A DNA stretch of 64,000 nt from Cyanoderma ruficeps (taxonomy: Eukaryota; Chordata; Aves; Passeriformes; Timaliidae). The translations under genes were made by a program, and so were the position numbers. Positions 12,551 through 24,320 of this stretch are shown here, one piece after another. A model generated the notes under the pieces. The model had not been told where the DNA came from and made no database searches. It saw only the letters and a program-made list of their open reading frames with translations. Numbering within the stretch: position 1 is the stretch's first letter; each line of letters opens with the position of its first letter. The stretch lies in assembly GCA_008694505.1 (NCBI GenBank), contig VZDJ01000010.1:1961117-2025116 (forward strand). Direction: 5' to 3'.

Positions 12551-13498
12551 AAAAAGAACCCGTAAGGGCAAATAAAAGACTATGAGGAAACATAAGACAT
12601 AAGGGACCTGGTTAAGACTCAGTGATTGGGCTTACAAAACCAGTAATTTTATTCAGTCCAGATTTCAGACCCCCAAGTGTGGGACACTTTGGAAGACAGC
12701 ATGTGCCTGCAGCTGCATCCTCCTGGTTTCATCTTTTCAGCTGGCCACCAGTGCAGGATGATCCTGGCTGCCAGCTGGGCTCACCATGCAGGGGTGCACT
12801 GCTGTTCCACTTAACACCCCTCTGATCAGACAATGCAGATTTCACATGTTTTATTTTCTGTTTACTCATTCAAACTCATGGTTAGGCAGACACTAAGGAT
12901 ATTATTATTTCATGATGCTGATCTTCATACACGAATATTAGATCTAAAGAGCAAAAATTGGAAGTGGGGTAAAAAGGTCACTGAGTTTCTTGATCTGTTC
13001 CTATTTCCTTTTGAAGCGATTAGGAATTTTGTCATTCTGTGACAGTGGGAATTGGAACAGTTTCTTTTATGATCAAATAAGACTGGCTTTCATGTAATTA
13101 ATTTCTGAGATCTGAAAACATTGTACAAATAATTAAAAAAATACATGCCAAAACTGTGTAAATTCCCATATACTGCTTATAAGGAAACCCTACATGTACT
13201 GCTGGTAAGAAAAACATGTATTTGTCATTTTTGTCTAATATTACCACATTATTTCTTGTCTAATGGCCATACACGTAGTTGAATTTATCTTCTTGACACT
13301 CACACTATTCTGGCTGCAATGGACATCATCTTGAAAAGGGATCTTTTATTTTTTTGGTCATGTAATGCAAATGACTGAAAGGTGGGATTCATGTGTTTTC
13401 TGCTGTTTGGTAGTTTTGCATTGTCTGCACAGCAGCACAGTCCTATCAGTCCCTCTAATTGCCAGCATTTATCTAGAGCATTTCTCCTATAAGAAAAG
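12551..13498. other. Unique stretch, nothing recognised
   Basis: No element or gene signal is recognised. The sequence is AT-rich with short open frames only. Confidence 0.45.
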
Positions 13499-13589
13499 GA
13501 TCTGAGCGGCCTGATCTGGTCGAAGATATTTTTGCTCAGTGCAGGGGGTTGGGTTGGATGGCCTTCACAGTATTCCTTGATTCTATGAA
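13499..13589 (+). mobile_element. CR1 LINE 3' end fragment
   Basis: The order GATCTGAGCGGCCTGATCTG, GTCGAAGATATTTTTGCTCA, GCAGGGGGTTGG, then GATTCTATGA matches the last ~90 bp of a CR1 element, which typically has GAGCAACCTGATCTAGTGGAAGAT, CCATGGCAGGGGGTTGG and the ATTCTATG tail. It is strongly 5' truncated, as most CR1 insertions are. The usual CTTCCAACCC segment just before the tail is deleted or altered. Confidence 0.8.
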
Positions 13590-13717
13590 AACGTGTAGTG
13601 CAAACTTGAGCTCTAAAACTTGCAGAAAACATATAAAGTGTGAGGCAGTTATAACATTGTTAACCCTGATGGTGCAGCTGTATGACAGCTGGGAGCTGCC
13701 AGACTGGCCTTCAGTGG

Positions 13718-13932
13718 TGTCTCGGTTTGAAAGACACACCCTTATTGTTGATTGTTTGCCTTGTCATCCATATGCTCACTAGTAAAGAACTGTTTTTCCT
13801 ATTCCCATATCTTTTCTTGAAAGCCCCTTAATTTCAAAATTATAATAATTTGGAGGGAGGGGATTTACATTCTCCATTCCAAGGGAGGCTTCTTCCTTCC
13901 TTAGCAGACACTTGTCTTTCCAAACCAAGACA
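13718..13932 (+). mobile_element. Short solo LTR, same family as 16603-17331
   Basis: The element begins TGTCTCGGTTTGAAAGACA and ends TGTCTTTCCAAACCAAGACA, giving TG...CA ends. These two ends are near-perfect inverted repeats of each other. The last ~154 bp (13779-13932) align to the terminal 154 bp of the LTR at 16603-17331 read in the opposite orientation, at roughly 80 percent by eye. Shared words include CTAGTAAAGAACTGTT, CAAAATTATAAT and TTTACATTCTC. The 61 bp at 13718-13778 have no clear counterpart. This copy therefore lacks most of the 5' part of the long form, through internal deletion or because it belongs to a short subfamily. I saw no target-site duplication (AGTGG before, GCCTG after). 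Orientation follows the one chosen for the long copy. Confidence 0.75.
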
Positions 13933-16597
13933 GCCTGAAATCATGTGGGTAAGACCTCATGCTTGCAGGGACATTGTTGGACTTGCTGCAATTTTTCACT
14001 CTGTACCAAGGTACCCATGGCATGGAGTGTGCTACAGATCTCTGCTCAGGTGAATCCAGGTCAGCTCTGCTTTCTGAGGGTGATCCTGTATGATAGAGGC
14101 TCCTCATGAGGGCAGGATGTGTAACATAAAAGAAAATGTACAGGAACAAACTGACATACAATTACTCACAATTAAAAAACTGAAACACCTGGGTATTTAC
14201 ATTTTTTATATTTCTTAGAGTATGTAATTTGTATGCACCGAATAATAGAAAAGGTGGCTGCTGAGGGATGGAAGTTTCTCCATGGTAAAGAAGGGGAAAA
14301 AACAATTTCCTATCCATAGCTTTCCAGAAAATACCTGCAGAGTTTTGCCTTCTGTTGGTTAAGAGTCAGTCTGTTAATTTGTCAGACAAAAGAGGAAGGA
14401 AATGTAATACTAGGATGAGTTATAACACAAAGTGGTAAATATAGCCTACACACAAAGATACAGCCTGCCCAGTCCTTGGGAAAGATGGCAGTCAGGTTCA
14501 GATACCACAGCTTAGACTAATTTTGTTCTTACCACCCACATCATAGAGTTCTGCATATGCATTTCCTGTAGTTCTGTTTTCAGTTCTTCTGATTATAAAG
14601 AGCTTTTAAAACTGAATTTTATTACAATATATCACACCAGTACCATTCACTTGAAGATAGATTCCTTAAAATAACTTATTATTTCTTTTTCTGATCAAAG
14701 AGCAACCACAGGAAATCCGATAAAGAATCAGAGACTTCTTTCCCTGGAGTCAGTAGCACATTAATATTTTTCATATTTGTATTTGCTGTCATCAGCCACA
14801 ATTCTGTTTCAGATCAAGGGTACGGGAGCCTTTTTCAATGTGGGAGGGTAGGACTTCAGGCAAACTTAAAACAGGTACCATTTGTCTTGCTTTAAATAAT
14901 TCTGGTTTTTAAATCCCTTAAAGCTCTTCATTTTCTGTATGACCAGAAAATATTCAGTTCCTCTCCATGTTCAAAGTGATGAACTCTGGAAAAAACAAAT
15001 TATCATATGGTGTTAATTCTCTATAAGCAATCACATTTCCAGCAGTCAGCTGACTTAAATTAAGGCATTATTAAGTTTTCATATGTAGAAAATGATATGT
15101 GCACTGCTTTGAAAATGTAGAATAAGCTCAGCAGTTTATATTTCTTGAGTGTAAATGCCTTTCTTGTGCGTCTATATGTGATGATTTTTTTTTGACACAA
15201 TGAGATTAAAAGGGAGTGAGGCTCAGGGAGCCTGCTTAGGCCTGTCTGTGTTTACTGTTCACAACACAGTGCCAGGCACCCAAAGCAGCCTCTGGGGCAG
15301 GTATTTGCACCCCTGGGTGTGTGTATTAGTAGAGCACTGTCAGTCTGAAGCCCTTTGCAGCAGGGCAGTTATTGTGCTGAGATTTACAAGCTGCCAGCTC
15401 AGGCTTTAAAAGAATATGATTGTTTTGGGGAATGGATTCTTGTAGAGGTGGGCTTTGACTGTGGTGATTGTTTTGAGAATTTTTCAGATGTAGGGCCGAA
15501 ACTAAATCAGAATCCTGAATGTTTTTCTTCAGCTTAGTGAGGCTGAAAATGCCCCAAGAATTATGCACTGTTCACTAATGTCACATGTTGAAATAGTTCT
15601 AATATATGAACATTAAAGAACAGGGTCTTTATTGTTTATTAGGTGTACATTTGTTTGACAAATGCAGATACATGAGCAACTGTTGTTACACTGCAGCACT
15701 TAAAGAAGGGGTCTCATTCTTCACATCTGCCCTCAAGCAACAATGTGGGGTTATCTGTGCCAAAATGAAATTAATAGCTACATGCTACAAAAAATTGCAG
15801 CTGTCTTTGCTGTGCCAGCACAGGCCATACAACACTGCTGCTGCTCATGGGCTGGTCCTCTGGGTTAATGGTGTCACAGAGGTGAAACTGCAGCTATGTC
15901 AGGTACATCTGCTGTGCCAGCATTTTCCTCTGTTATCATTAATACAATATGCCACCCATTACTGCCTTTGGGGGAAACAAAGAGGGGGAAAACTGTGCTG
16001 TCACAGCAGATGCACTCTGATCTGGTCCAGGGGGACTGGGGTGCTTCTACTGACTCTTGTCTCAGATTTAGGTATCAGTGGTGGTGGAGCTTCTCAGCCA
16101 GGGCCCATGATCTGTTTCTCCTCAAATGCTTGGACCTCTGCAAGTCAGTGCACTCTGAGAGAGCACTGTAGCCTTGCCTGGCTTTTCCACACACCTCTGC
16201 TCTCTATGAGCGTCTCTCACACCCCATTAGTGGTGGGTTTTTTTAGGCAGATGAAGCAAAAAAGTCACAAATGTGTGACTTTGCCTCATTTTGACAAAAC
16301 CCCTTTGTGAAATGCAATATGAAGGTCGTGAGAGCAACACTTGTGTGGCCACACATATGTACAGTGAGTTGCAGCTCTTGTGCTGTACATTGATTGGCAC
16401 CTGATTCTGAAAAGAAAAGACCATCTCTACAGCGGCAGGTAGAAAGATATAGCCACGTTGCAGTTACCAGAAGCCTTGGGTCTATAATAAAAAGGAGTTG
16501 CTGAGGGGTTTGGAGCACTTGTGCTTCATTAGTCATCAGTTCAGTAAAGTACAAGGAGAGGTGGGTTCAGCTGGAGCCAGGTTACTGCTGAACCTAT
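13933..16597. other. Unique stretch between two inverted LTRs, with a 234-codon open frame
   Basis: No transposable element is recognised in these 2.7 kb. At 15606-16310 (+) lies the longest open frame of the window, 234 codons. It has no recognised domain. It includes an imperfect direct repeat around GCTGTGCCAGCA (15809-15820 and 15911-15922, 102 bp apart, in frame). Its cysteine- and leucine-rich product looks like translated non-coding DNA. No acceptor or donor context supports a gene. Confidence 0.45.
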
Positions 16598-16602
16598 CTC
16601 CT

Positions 16603-17331
16603 TGTCTTGGTTTAGAAAGACAGGTATCTGCCAGGGAAACTGGGGTTCCCCTTAGAATAGAGAATGTAAACCCCTCACCCCCGGCCAAATTATAATTTTG
16701 CTATTAAGGGCTCTCAGGCAAAGATTTGGGAATAAGAATAACAGTTCTTTACTAGGAATATCAATAATACAAATGTGGTAGAAAAAAACAAAACCACCCC
16801 ACCAAACCAGCAAACAAACAAACAACAATTTTGGAAAGCCCTGACAAAGTCAGAGCTACAACCCGATGCCCTGTTGGTCAGGGTGTCGGAAGCAGTCCAA
16901 AAGTAAGTCCTCCTGGGGTGGCAGATGTGATTTTGTTGAGGTAGAGATGATCCTGTAGCCAAAAGGGTCCAGAGGTGGTGAGAAGGGTCCAGTCTTCCTC
17001 CGGTAATCGGATGAAGCAAGAGAACATCCTGGTCCCGAGTCCCAGTTTTATTCAGGTAGGAATAGTTGGCTCTTCCCACTGGGTGGAGCATCTCACAATA
17101 GGATGATGGAATGTGGGTATGTGTTGGGAAGGGGAAACAGCTTGTGGAGAAGAACAGCCTGGGGAGTCGCAATGACCCATCATGGAGAAAGATAAGAACA
17201 ATGCCCTACCTGGTATTAACCGTTGGGCCATTACCAAAAGGCACCCGCCCCCTCCCTCCAGAGTAAACAAGGAACAGCCCCCCAACTGTTTTCAGCAGAT
17301 GAAAATGGAATATACTCTATAACCCAGGACA
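16603..17331 (-). mobile_element. Complete solo LTR (ERVL-like) with perfect 5-bp target duplication
   Basis: On the plus strand the element reads TGTCTTGGTTTAG... to ...TAACCCAGGACA. It is flanked directly by CTCCT at 16598-16602 and CTCCT at 17332-17336. The TG...CA ends and the 5-bp duplication define a complete 729-bp solo LTR. Minus orientation is inferred from AATAAA (plus-strand TTTATT at 17047-17052) followed by CTGGGACTCGGGACC, which looks like an R/U5 start. This leaves an unusually long stretch of ~445 bp after the signal, including a T/G-rich part, so orientation is not certain. A 5-bp duplication is typical of ERVL-type insertions in birds. No internal retroviral sequence remains, so the provirus was lost by LTR-LTR recombination. 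Confidence 0.9.
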
Positions 17332-17336
17332 CTCCT

Positions 17337-17635
17337 TTTCTGGTGCTCCCACAGTTCTTTAGTTTGAAATTCTTGATGATTTGATTTATTCTGTTTATTC
17401 CCTGAAGTGCTTTAGACATTAACCCTTTCTCAGTTTATGCTGGGAAATCTTTCTCTGTTTGCCTCCTGGGATCATAAACTGATTTAACTTATTTTAATCT
17501 TGCAGTGACCCAGTTAGATTTATGTTCACATAGAAAAATGAGATTGAGGCTGTTTTCTTTGGAAGGACTGCTGTGGTTTAATTTTTGTTTTCTATCTTAT
17601 TTTTGTTATAAAAATGTAGTACCTATTGATCTGGG
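17337..17635. other. Unique spacer between two LTR blocks
   Basis: About 300 bp of AT-rich sequence with no recognised feature separates the complete LTR from the CpG-rich LTR-like block. Confidence 0.5.
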
Positions 17636-18241
17636 GATGAGAAATTAAATCACACAGCTGCCAGGAACCATGGCAAAAGTAACCGGAGGAGATCGACTGA
17701 GGAATGTAAAATCCGATCTGCAAATGAAAAGCCGAGCAGACTCAACCCCCAGCCTCTGACAACCGAGTCCACATCGAGTCGGCTCAACCCCCCCCTCCCC
17801 CGCCCGTCTCAGACAGCCGAAACTACACCTATACAGGATGGGAGCCCCGAATCCACACTGAGTCATCTGGAGACGGAGACCCTCTCTGCACCTGAAAGCT
17901 GCTTGAACTAATCCCAGGAACTCCATTCAGATTTGGCTAGGACATAATTAAAACTGAATAGAAAGACCATCTCTGAGGAAAAGCCTGGCCCGGAGGAAAA
18001 TAAACTGTATAAAAACTGGGTCCCGGGAACAGCACATTGGAACAGATGACCAAGGACTTGGCGAGGGCCAACCTGGTATCTGTCTCCCAGTTCGATCGGA
18101 CTTGAACTCTGCTGTGGTGGGAATCTTTGCTGGTTCTGCTGTTTTGTGTTGTTGTTTTTTTTCTTTTCTTTCCTTTTTTTGTAACCAACCTAATTGATTT
18201 TGGAAAATAAAACTTTAATTTTTGATTGGAGATTTGAGTCA
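17636..18241 (+). mobile_element. Probable LTR of an endogenous retrovirus, CpG-rich
   Basis: This ~600-bp block has far more CpGs than its surroundings, for example ACCGGAGG, ATCGACTG, CATCGAGTCGGC and TTCGATCGGAC. It also has LTR-like regulatory order in plus orientation: a TATA box GTATAAAAACTG at 18008, then CCCGGGAACAGC, a long T-rich tract at 18140-18180, and the polyadenylation signal AATAAAAC near 18206. The end GATTTGAGTCA near 18241 is a possible 3' terminus. No matching flanking duplication was found, so the ends are approximate. High CpG content suggests a fairly young insertion, since CpGs decay by deamination. A retrocopied transcript end is an alternative. The family is unknown to me. 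Confidence 0.5.
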
Positions 18242-21200
18242 CCATATTTATAACATTTTCTTGAAAAACTATGTCTCTGAGATGACATAATTCTTCATCA
18301 TACGTATGTGCATGTTTGGAGAGGGATATCAAGACAATTTTCATGAAAGAGGTATTAGTAGAGATGAGAGACATGCTGTATGTACTCATAGCAGATCTGG
18401 GTTTTCTGCTTTCCTTCTGCCTCTGCTATCAAAATTTGCCATCATCACAGCTTTTTTTTTACATTTGTTGGCTGGCAGTGACAGGAAGAGTATTGGAAAT
18501 TGCCTGTTCTCAGTCACTCTTTATTATTCTGTGGGTAAATGGAATCATAATGCCACAACAGTAGATTTGAAAAGGTGAGACTGTAACCAGAGTTCAGAAC
18601 TTTTCGAAAATAGTGATTTTAAAGAGTGACTCTCTTCTGCTAGATTGAAAATGTACACTGTAGCTTGGCACTGCATTAACAGTCTGGATGCCTGATGCCT
18701 CTTCAGGTTCACTATCATGATATGGATTAAGTCCCTTGTAGCAGTGAGGGTTTAAACCCGTTTTGCAGTAGGTCTCTGTAACACAACACTGAGGCTTTGG
18801 GTCTGATTTTTCAAAAGCATTTCAGAGCACATTCAGATGTGAGCAACTGAATTTCCCCACCATTGATGTGAGGCAAGGGCTAAGTGTTTTGTAGGAAATG
18901 TGCAGAGCAGCCTACTATTTTGCAGGTGAAGTAATTTCTGGCACTTAAGCGTAGAATTTGCAAATGTGGTACTTGTTGTGATTAACAAGAACCTTAATTT
19001 CTCTTTCATTTTCTCTTTTAATTTCTCTTTTCTCTTAATTTCTCCTTCCTCCCTTCTGGGGTTTGCCCATATTTGTATCTGCTTGGTAATGAAGGGATCC
19101 ATTTGGGATGATCAAAATAGCCAGGGATTGCCCAGACTGCTAAGCAGACCTTGCAACAATGCATTCAAATGCATGAGACAGCTCCTGGCTCTCTTTCGTC
19201 TCTCACCATAAGTACAGATATGGCTTTTTGTCACCAATAAATAGTGGAGACCCTGGTCTATTGTGTGGCCCTGAGGGCATGTAACAATGTATACAGCTCA
19301 CATCTGTACAGTTCTTTTCTACTTCTGGAAAGCAGGGTGGTAATGCTGGTTGTGGGAAGCAGTACTTATCTCCAAATCATGCCTGGACACTGGCGAGAGT
19401 GCTGGTTTTTGGCACAGGTCAGAGTGTTTTAACAGAAGCCCTGAGGCTGGTGAAGATGAATGAAATTTGCATGTGAAAGCATTAGCAGAAACGGAAAAAC
19501 AAGGGTTAATGAAATGACTAGGTTAGTTGTAGAGGCAAATTCATTCAAAGAATTTGATAACAAGGAGGCAAAGAATAAACTAAAGCCTAAATCAGTGGTA
19601 AAAGGATGAGGAGAAACTGGAGGGGTGCTGCAAAACATCCTGATAAAGAAAACAACAGAACAATGGGAAGCAGGAATTCAGCCTTTAAGTTAAATATCCT
19701 GTCAGATCCCCGGGGTTCAAAAAGCACATTCGAAACACAGTTTGTTGTCACCAGAAGCAAACCTGAGGGCTGTGCCAGGACTTGGCAGCCAGTGGTGCTG
19801 CACTGCCACCTCACACACAAACAGGATGGGTGACTGGGTGCAGATGACCCATGGGAAACCAAGGAAAACCACAGCCACTTCATTTTTCCTGGGATGAGGT
19901 GAGCTGAAGTGTCCTCACAATCCCATGGTAAGTGAATCAATGTCTTCTACGCATTTTGAGTGTAGGAGCCTGGTCTTTCTCTTCTTTTAAGAAAATACCT
20001 TTGTCCAGATTAGAGTTAATATATTTTTAATAGATCATTAAGAGATTTTTTAAAAAACTGTTTGCTAGGACACAGATGGCATCAAAAGAGAGAAAAACCA
20101 AATGGTTCTATTAACAGTGTCATCAGTTGTCTGAGTGGCTTTTACATACAGTAGGAAATAGTGTCTAGACATATTTTTAGTGCTTGATCCTGTGCCATGA
20201 TAGAAATAATTTTCCATTATTCAGGCATGCTGGTGGAGATAGAGCAACTGATTTCTAAATGTTAATTAGAAGTAGTCTTCTGAGTGGTGTTACCTGCAAA
20301 AAAGGTACTATTATTATTAGTATCATTATNCCTATTACATGTAAGGCAGATATGGTCAGGTGATTACTTTATAAATTATTCTTCAACTATTTGTGTAGAA
20401 AACTCTTCAAGGTTTGAAGCTTCCTTTCTCTGCTTCATTATATTAGTCTTCAGCATGATTCACAAACTTGACAGTTAAACAATATTTGTGCTCAATGCAG
20501 AATTTCCAAGATGGAGTAAAATAAAACGCAGGGTAAAGTATTTTGCATATTTTTTTTAAAAAGGATAGCTTTAAAGCAATGAAAAAATAAAGAAAGCAGC
20601 AGCAACAACAATGCTATCAATAACAACAAGAACAATAATAAAGAGAAGAGTAGAAAAGGAGAAGATGAAGGAAGAGAAAAATTTGAAAAAAACTTTCCTG
20701 AAACAAGAGAAGGGATATGTTCTTTCTGAATATTACAGACTGTTTTTACCACAAGTACCCAGTGTGAACAATGTTTTATATATAGACATACACACAATTT
20801 TTATGGGTTTATTTTCCTTCTGTCAGAATGCCATCTATTCATCCTTCTTTCTGAAGAATATGCTTGTAAGTATTCCGGAACAATTCTTTACTTTGTAAGA
20901 AGGTTGTGAATGGACCACCCTTCCTCTCTTCAAAATTTAAGAACATGCTATGAAATTGTATTATAAAATCTGATGTTGGGATCAGTCAAAATAATTCATC
21001 TGGATTAAAAATCTCATTTGTAAAACTGCTATTTTAAAAGGTTTGAAAGCCAGTCAAAAATAAATGATTTATTAAAACTAATTTCAAAAGATTTAACACC
21101 AAAAAGCTGTTGAAACACTTAATTTCTAGCCAACTTTCTATCTCAGCCCTATTGGTATAGTGTTTGAATGAATACCTCACAAGTATACTCACATGTGCAA

Positions 21201-21766
21201 GACTTGTCACAAAAGGGAAATTGTTATTCTCGTTTCACTGAGTTTTCACTCAGTGCTTTCGAGGAAGCACTAAGACAATGCTTCTAGTCTAGAGACATGT
21301 TACAAACTGTGGTGAAGTGAGATTTCTTACACTCCAGTTCCATCTGCAGAGAGCTTTCCTGAGGGATTTTCTTCTAAGCATGGGGAACATATATTTGGGC
21401 AGGTTTGATTCAATTTCATAATGGCTAAAATTTCTACTCTGGTTACTGTTCAATGGTTTTCATGGCCCAGCTCTTTCTTGTGGGCCCCATCAACACTTGC
21501 CTGGATCAGCATGAATACAGAGTTTGGATAAACCTAGGGACTGAACTGATGTGTCACATTTTCAGGTATGCTGGGGGAAAGCTCTTCAGCGAGAAGGGTA
21601 TGGTTTACACTACACATTTTTCTAGTCAGGCATTTCTAGCACCTTCTTCAACACCAGCTGTGGTACCAAAGTGACTTGGTAACTACCTACAGGTATTAGA
21701 GGCCAGCTAGAGTCACAAATAAGGACTACCTGACTGTTTTTTCTACTCATCTAGATGTAAACTGAA
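18242..21766. other. Unique stretch with pyrimidine and purine tracts and one N
   Basis: No element is recognised. A TTTCTC-rich pyrimidine tract lies at 18998-19056 and a purine-rich tract at 20577-20700. A single N sits at 20330 after an ATT-rich run. An exon-like segment at 18479-18574 and a pair of overlapping inverted repeats at 21236-21271 are described in the findings. Confidence 0.45.
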
Positions 21767-22620
21767 ATGCAAACAGAGAACACAGAAGCTGTTTTGGAAG
21801 ATGATACTTTTGTTTCCTGTGTGCTTCCCCCACAGCCTCTCCCTGCTGCCTGCAGAGGGCATGGGCTTCCAGCTGGCCTGCTGAGGGACTGGGTGGAAAA
21901 GAGGGGCTATGTAGGGCAGGGACCTGGTTCTCTATCCCTGCTGCTGTCACCTGCTCACCAAGGACTGGGGAATCTGCTGCCTTTGCAGAAGAGAGAGGTG
22001 CATGGTTCCCCTCAGGAGCTCCAGTCAGGGTGGCAGCTGTCACCTTGGTGCCCACAGGACCTGCAGGGCAGAAGTTGCACTGTGCAGGTCACCTACCTCT
22101 CCTGCTGCCTCTGTGGCTCTGCTGCTGGAACAGCTGGGTCCCTCTTGGGGACCAGTCTGGGGGTCCTGCAAGAGCTTTGGGTGCAAGGGTTTGACCCAGA
22201 TGATGTGAACAGTCAGGTATTCCCAGTTCTGTGACAGCTCTTTCTTACTGGTCTTTACCCCTTGAGAAAATTCTTGGTCATTGTGCCTGGGACCCTCCAT
22301 CTGTGGGAGCTAGGACACGCGAGATGCAGCTGTCTTGACAGAGCAGCAAGCCTGGCTCCGGCCCTCAAGTGTCTGCTTTTGGTCCTGTGTCACTGCTGGC
22401 CTCTCTCTCCTACCTCATCCATCCTCTTTCTTGGCTGGAAGTAAGGTTTGCCTTCTCCTTCATAGACATCTCCAATATTTTTCTGGAGACAGCAGTGGAA
22501 GCCAGATACCAATTCAGCTGTGGGCTGCTCAGTGGAACAGCCTGACAGCCTTTAGAGTCCCTTATGTTCTATTTGTGGGTAGAAGCTTTTCTGCTTTGCT
22601 GTATCCATTCCTCATTTCCT
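21767..22620. other. GC-richer patch with overlapping open frames
   Basis: This patch is visibly richer in G and C than its surroundings but has few CpGs, so it is not a CpG island. Open frames of 60-155 codons overlap on both strands (the longest at 21767-22234 +). None shows a recognised domain or splice context. It may be old unrecognised repeat, untranslated transcript or plain composition variation. Confidence 0.35.
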
Positions 22621-24320
22621 AACTTTATCCTTTGGAGAACTAAGATAAGCAGAAACCCAAAATTTGATGTCTTAAGTAGAATAAAGGTGCATGTAAAACT
22701 CTAGAAAGCAGAAAATTTCAAGCTTGGCTGCTAAGATTTTACAACAGGTCATACGCCTCAAGACCCAAAGGCAGTATACAGGCATTATAAAGGGATCCTA
22801 CTAACCAGGTCAAACTAACAGGCTCACATTTGGAAATGCAAAATTACAAGGCAAAATATCTACCCCTTTATTACCTTAGCTCTGCACCCAAGTGAGCCTG
22901 TGAGATCACAGTCTGTTGTAAGTATGTGCAGACAGTCAAATGAGCAAGAGGGCTTTATTGATATGTAATTGTTTTCCAGAGCAAACTCATACTTATTTAT
23001 TATTTAAGGCCTATTTATGCCTCCTTGCAATTTTCTGTAAACATATCCATATCTCTTAAAACAACAATATTTGTTTTCATCTTCTCCTGAGGGGAATTAT
23101 AGGTTCATTTGCTCTAATTCAGCTGTGCCTAGTGTTGGTACCTCTGCAGTGCCGCAGGTTCCACTGTAGTATGCCACCTTTCTTTATAAACTCCTGGTGG
23201 AAGCTTCAATCATTCACAGATTTTAACATAATAATTCATGTCACAGACACTTTTCCTTAGCAGCTTGCTAGTTGCTGAAAGAGAGCTGGAGTGATTACAT
23301 TTCCTGAATCAGTTACTTGTTTTCCTGTTCATTATGGAAATGCATTTTTATTAGGCCCCCTATAGAGCAAAAGTCAAGATTGTTGCTGCTGTTGAACCAA
23401 CCCTGATTTATAACCTGTGATGTTGTCCTCACTCATGGGTTACCATGGTTAACAATGAGTCCTTACTTTAGCTCTAGGGGTTTATTTAATGCCCCACAGA
23501 CATGCCCTGGGGTTAGGACACAGTAGTAATCCATAGCAAGTTAATTTGATTATTATATAGACCATAAATCAGGTTTTAAATTGATTCAGCAACAAACAGT
23601 ATGAGGCTTTATCATTTGGGATCCTCATGTGTTGTAACTCCCCCATGCACCAATAACAAACTAATTGTTATTCATTAATGCCACCAAAATTAGGATTCAC
23701 TGGCTATGGTTCAGCAATGAGAAAAAATTTCCTTTGCTGATTTTAGGTTGTGGATGTTGCTCTGTTTCCCAGCTTGGAATGATGTAATGGCTAAACTGGA
23801 GGACATGGGGATGAAATTAAGTCTGTTTCTAGTTGGAGTAGAGCGTATGCAATACATGGTGCTACTGAGTGTGACTGCAGATGTAGAGAGGGAGATCTTC
23901 AACAGTCGATTTTACTCTTTCTGTTCATGCTGTTATCAGCTAAGCACTAAGAGGATGTAATGCAGCTGCCTCTTTTCTGTGGAAGATGGCATGATGATGG
24001 GGTCTGCTATACACAGTTTATTTATGATAGCTAATTTTGTACTCATGTTAGTTTTGCCCCCTCAACTAGGTATTACAAATCTTGGTCATGAACTAGTTAT
24101 ACTATGGTATTGGGAACAAATGCAGGACTTTGTTATGGCTTCTGGATTTCACTGGGGAAACGTGGGCCACTGGGTTTAGCTCAAGTCCACCTTGCAAATT
24201 CTGTGAGTATAAAAAGAGTCTGCAAAAGGGTAAAACACTTCAAATTTTCCTTTTGCTTCTTGCTCTGTAATTTTCTAGAGTGTGAAGTCTGGTGCAGCAG
24301 GATCCAACCCTGTTATAATG
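22621..24320. other. Unique stretch with a homeodomain-motif-rich segment
   Basis: No repeat is recognised. The segment 23536-23690 contains several TAAT-core words (AGTTAATTTGATTA, AAATTGATTC, CTAATTGTTATTCATTAATG) next to AACAAA-type words. Distal enhancers often look like this, but it remains only a candidate. Confidence 0.35.

Noticed and set aside
21767..22234. 155-codon frame in a GC-rich patch, possible gene
   Set aside because: Overlapping frames are open on both strands, CpGs are few and no domain is seen; composition explains it.
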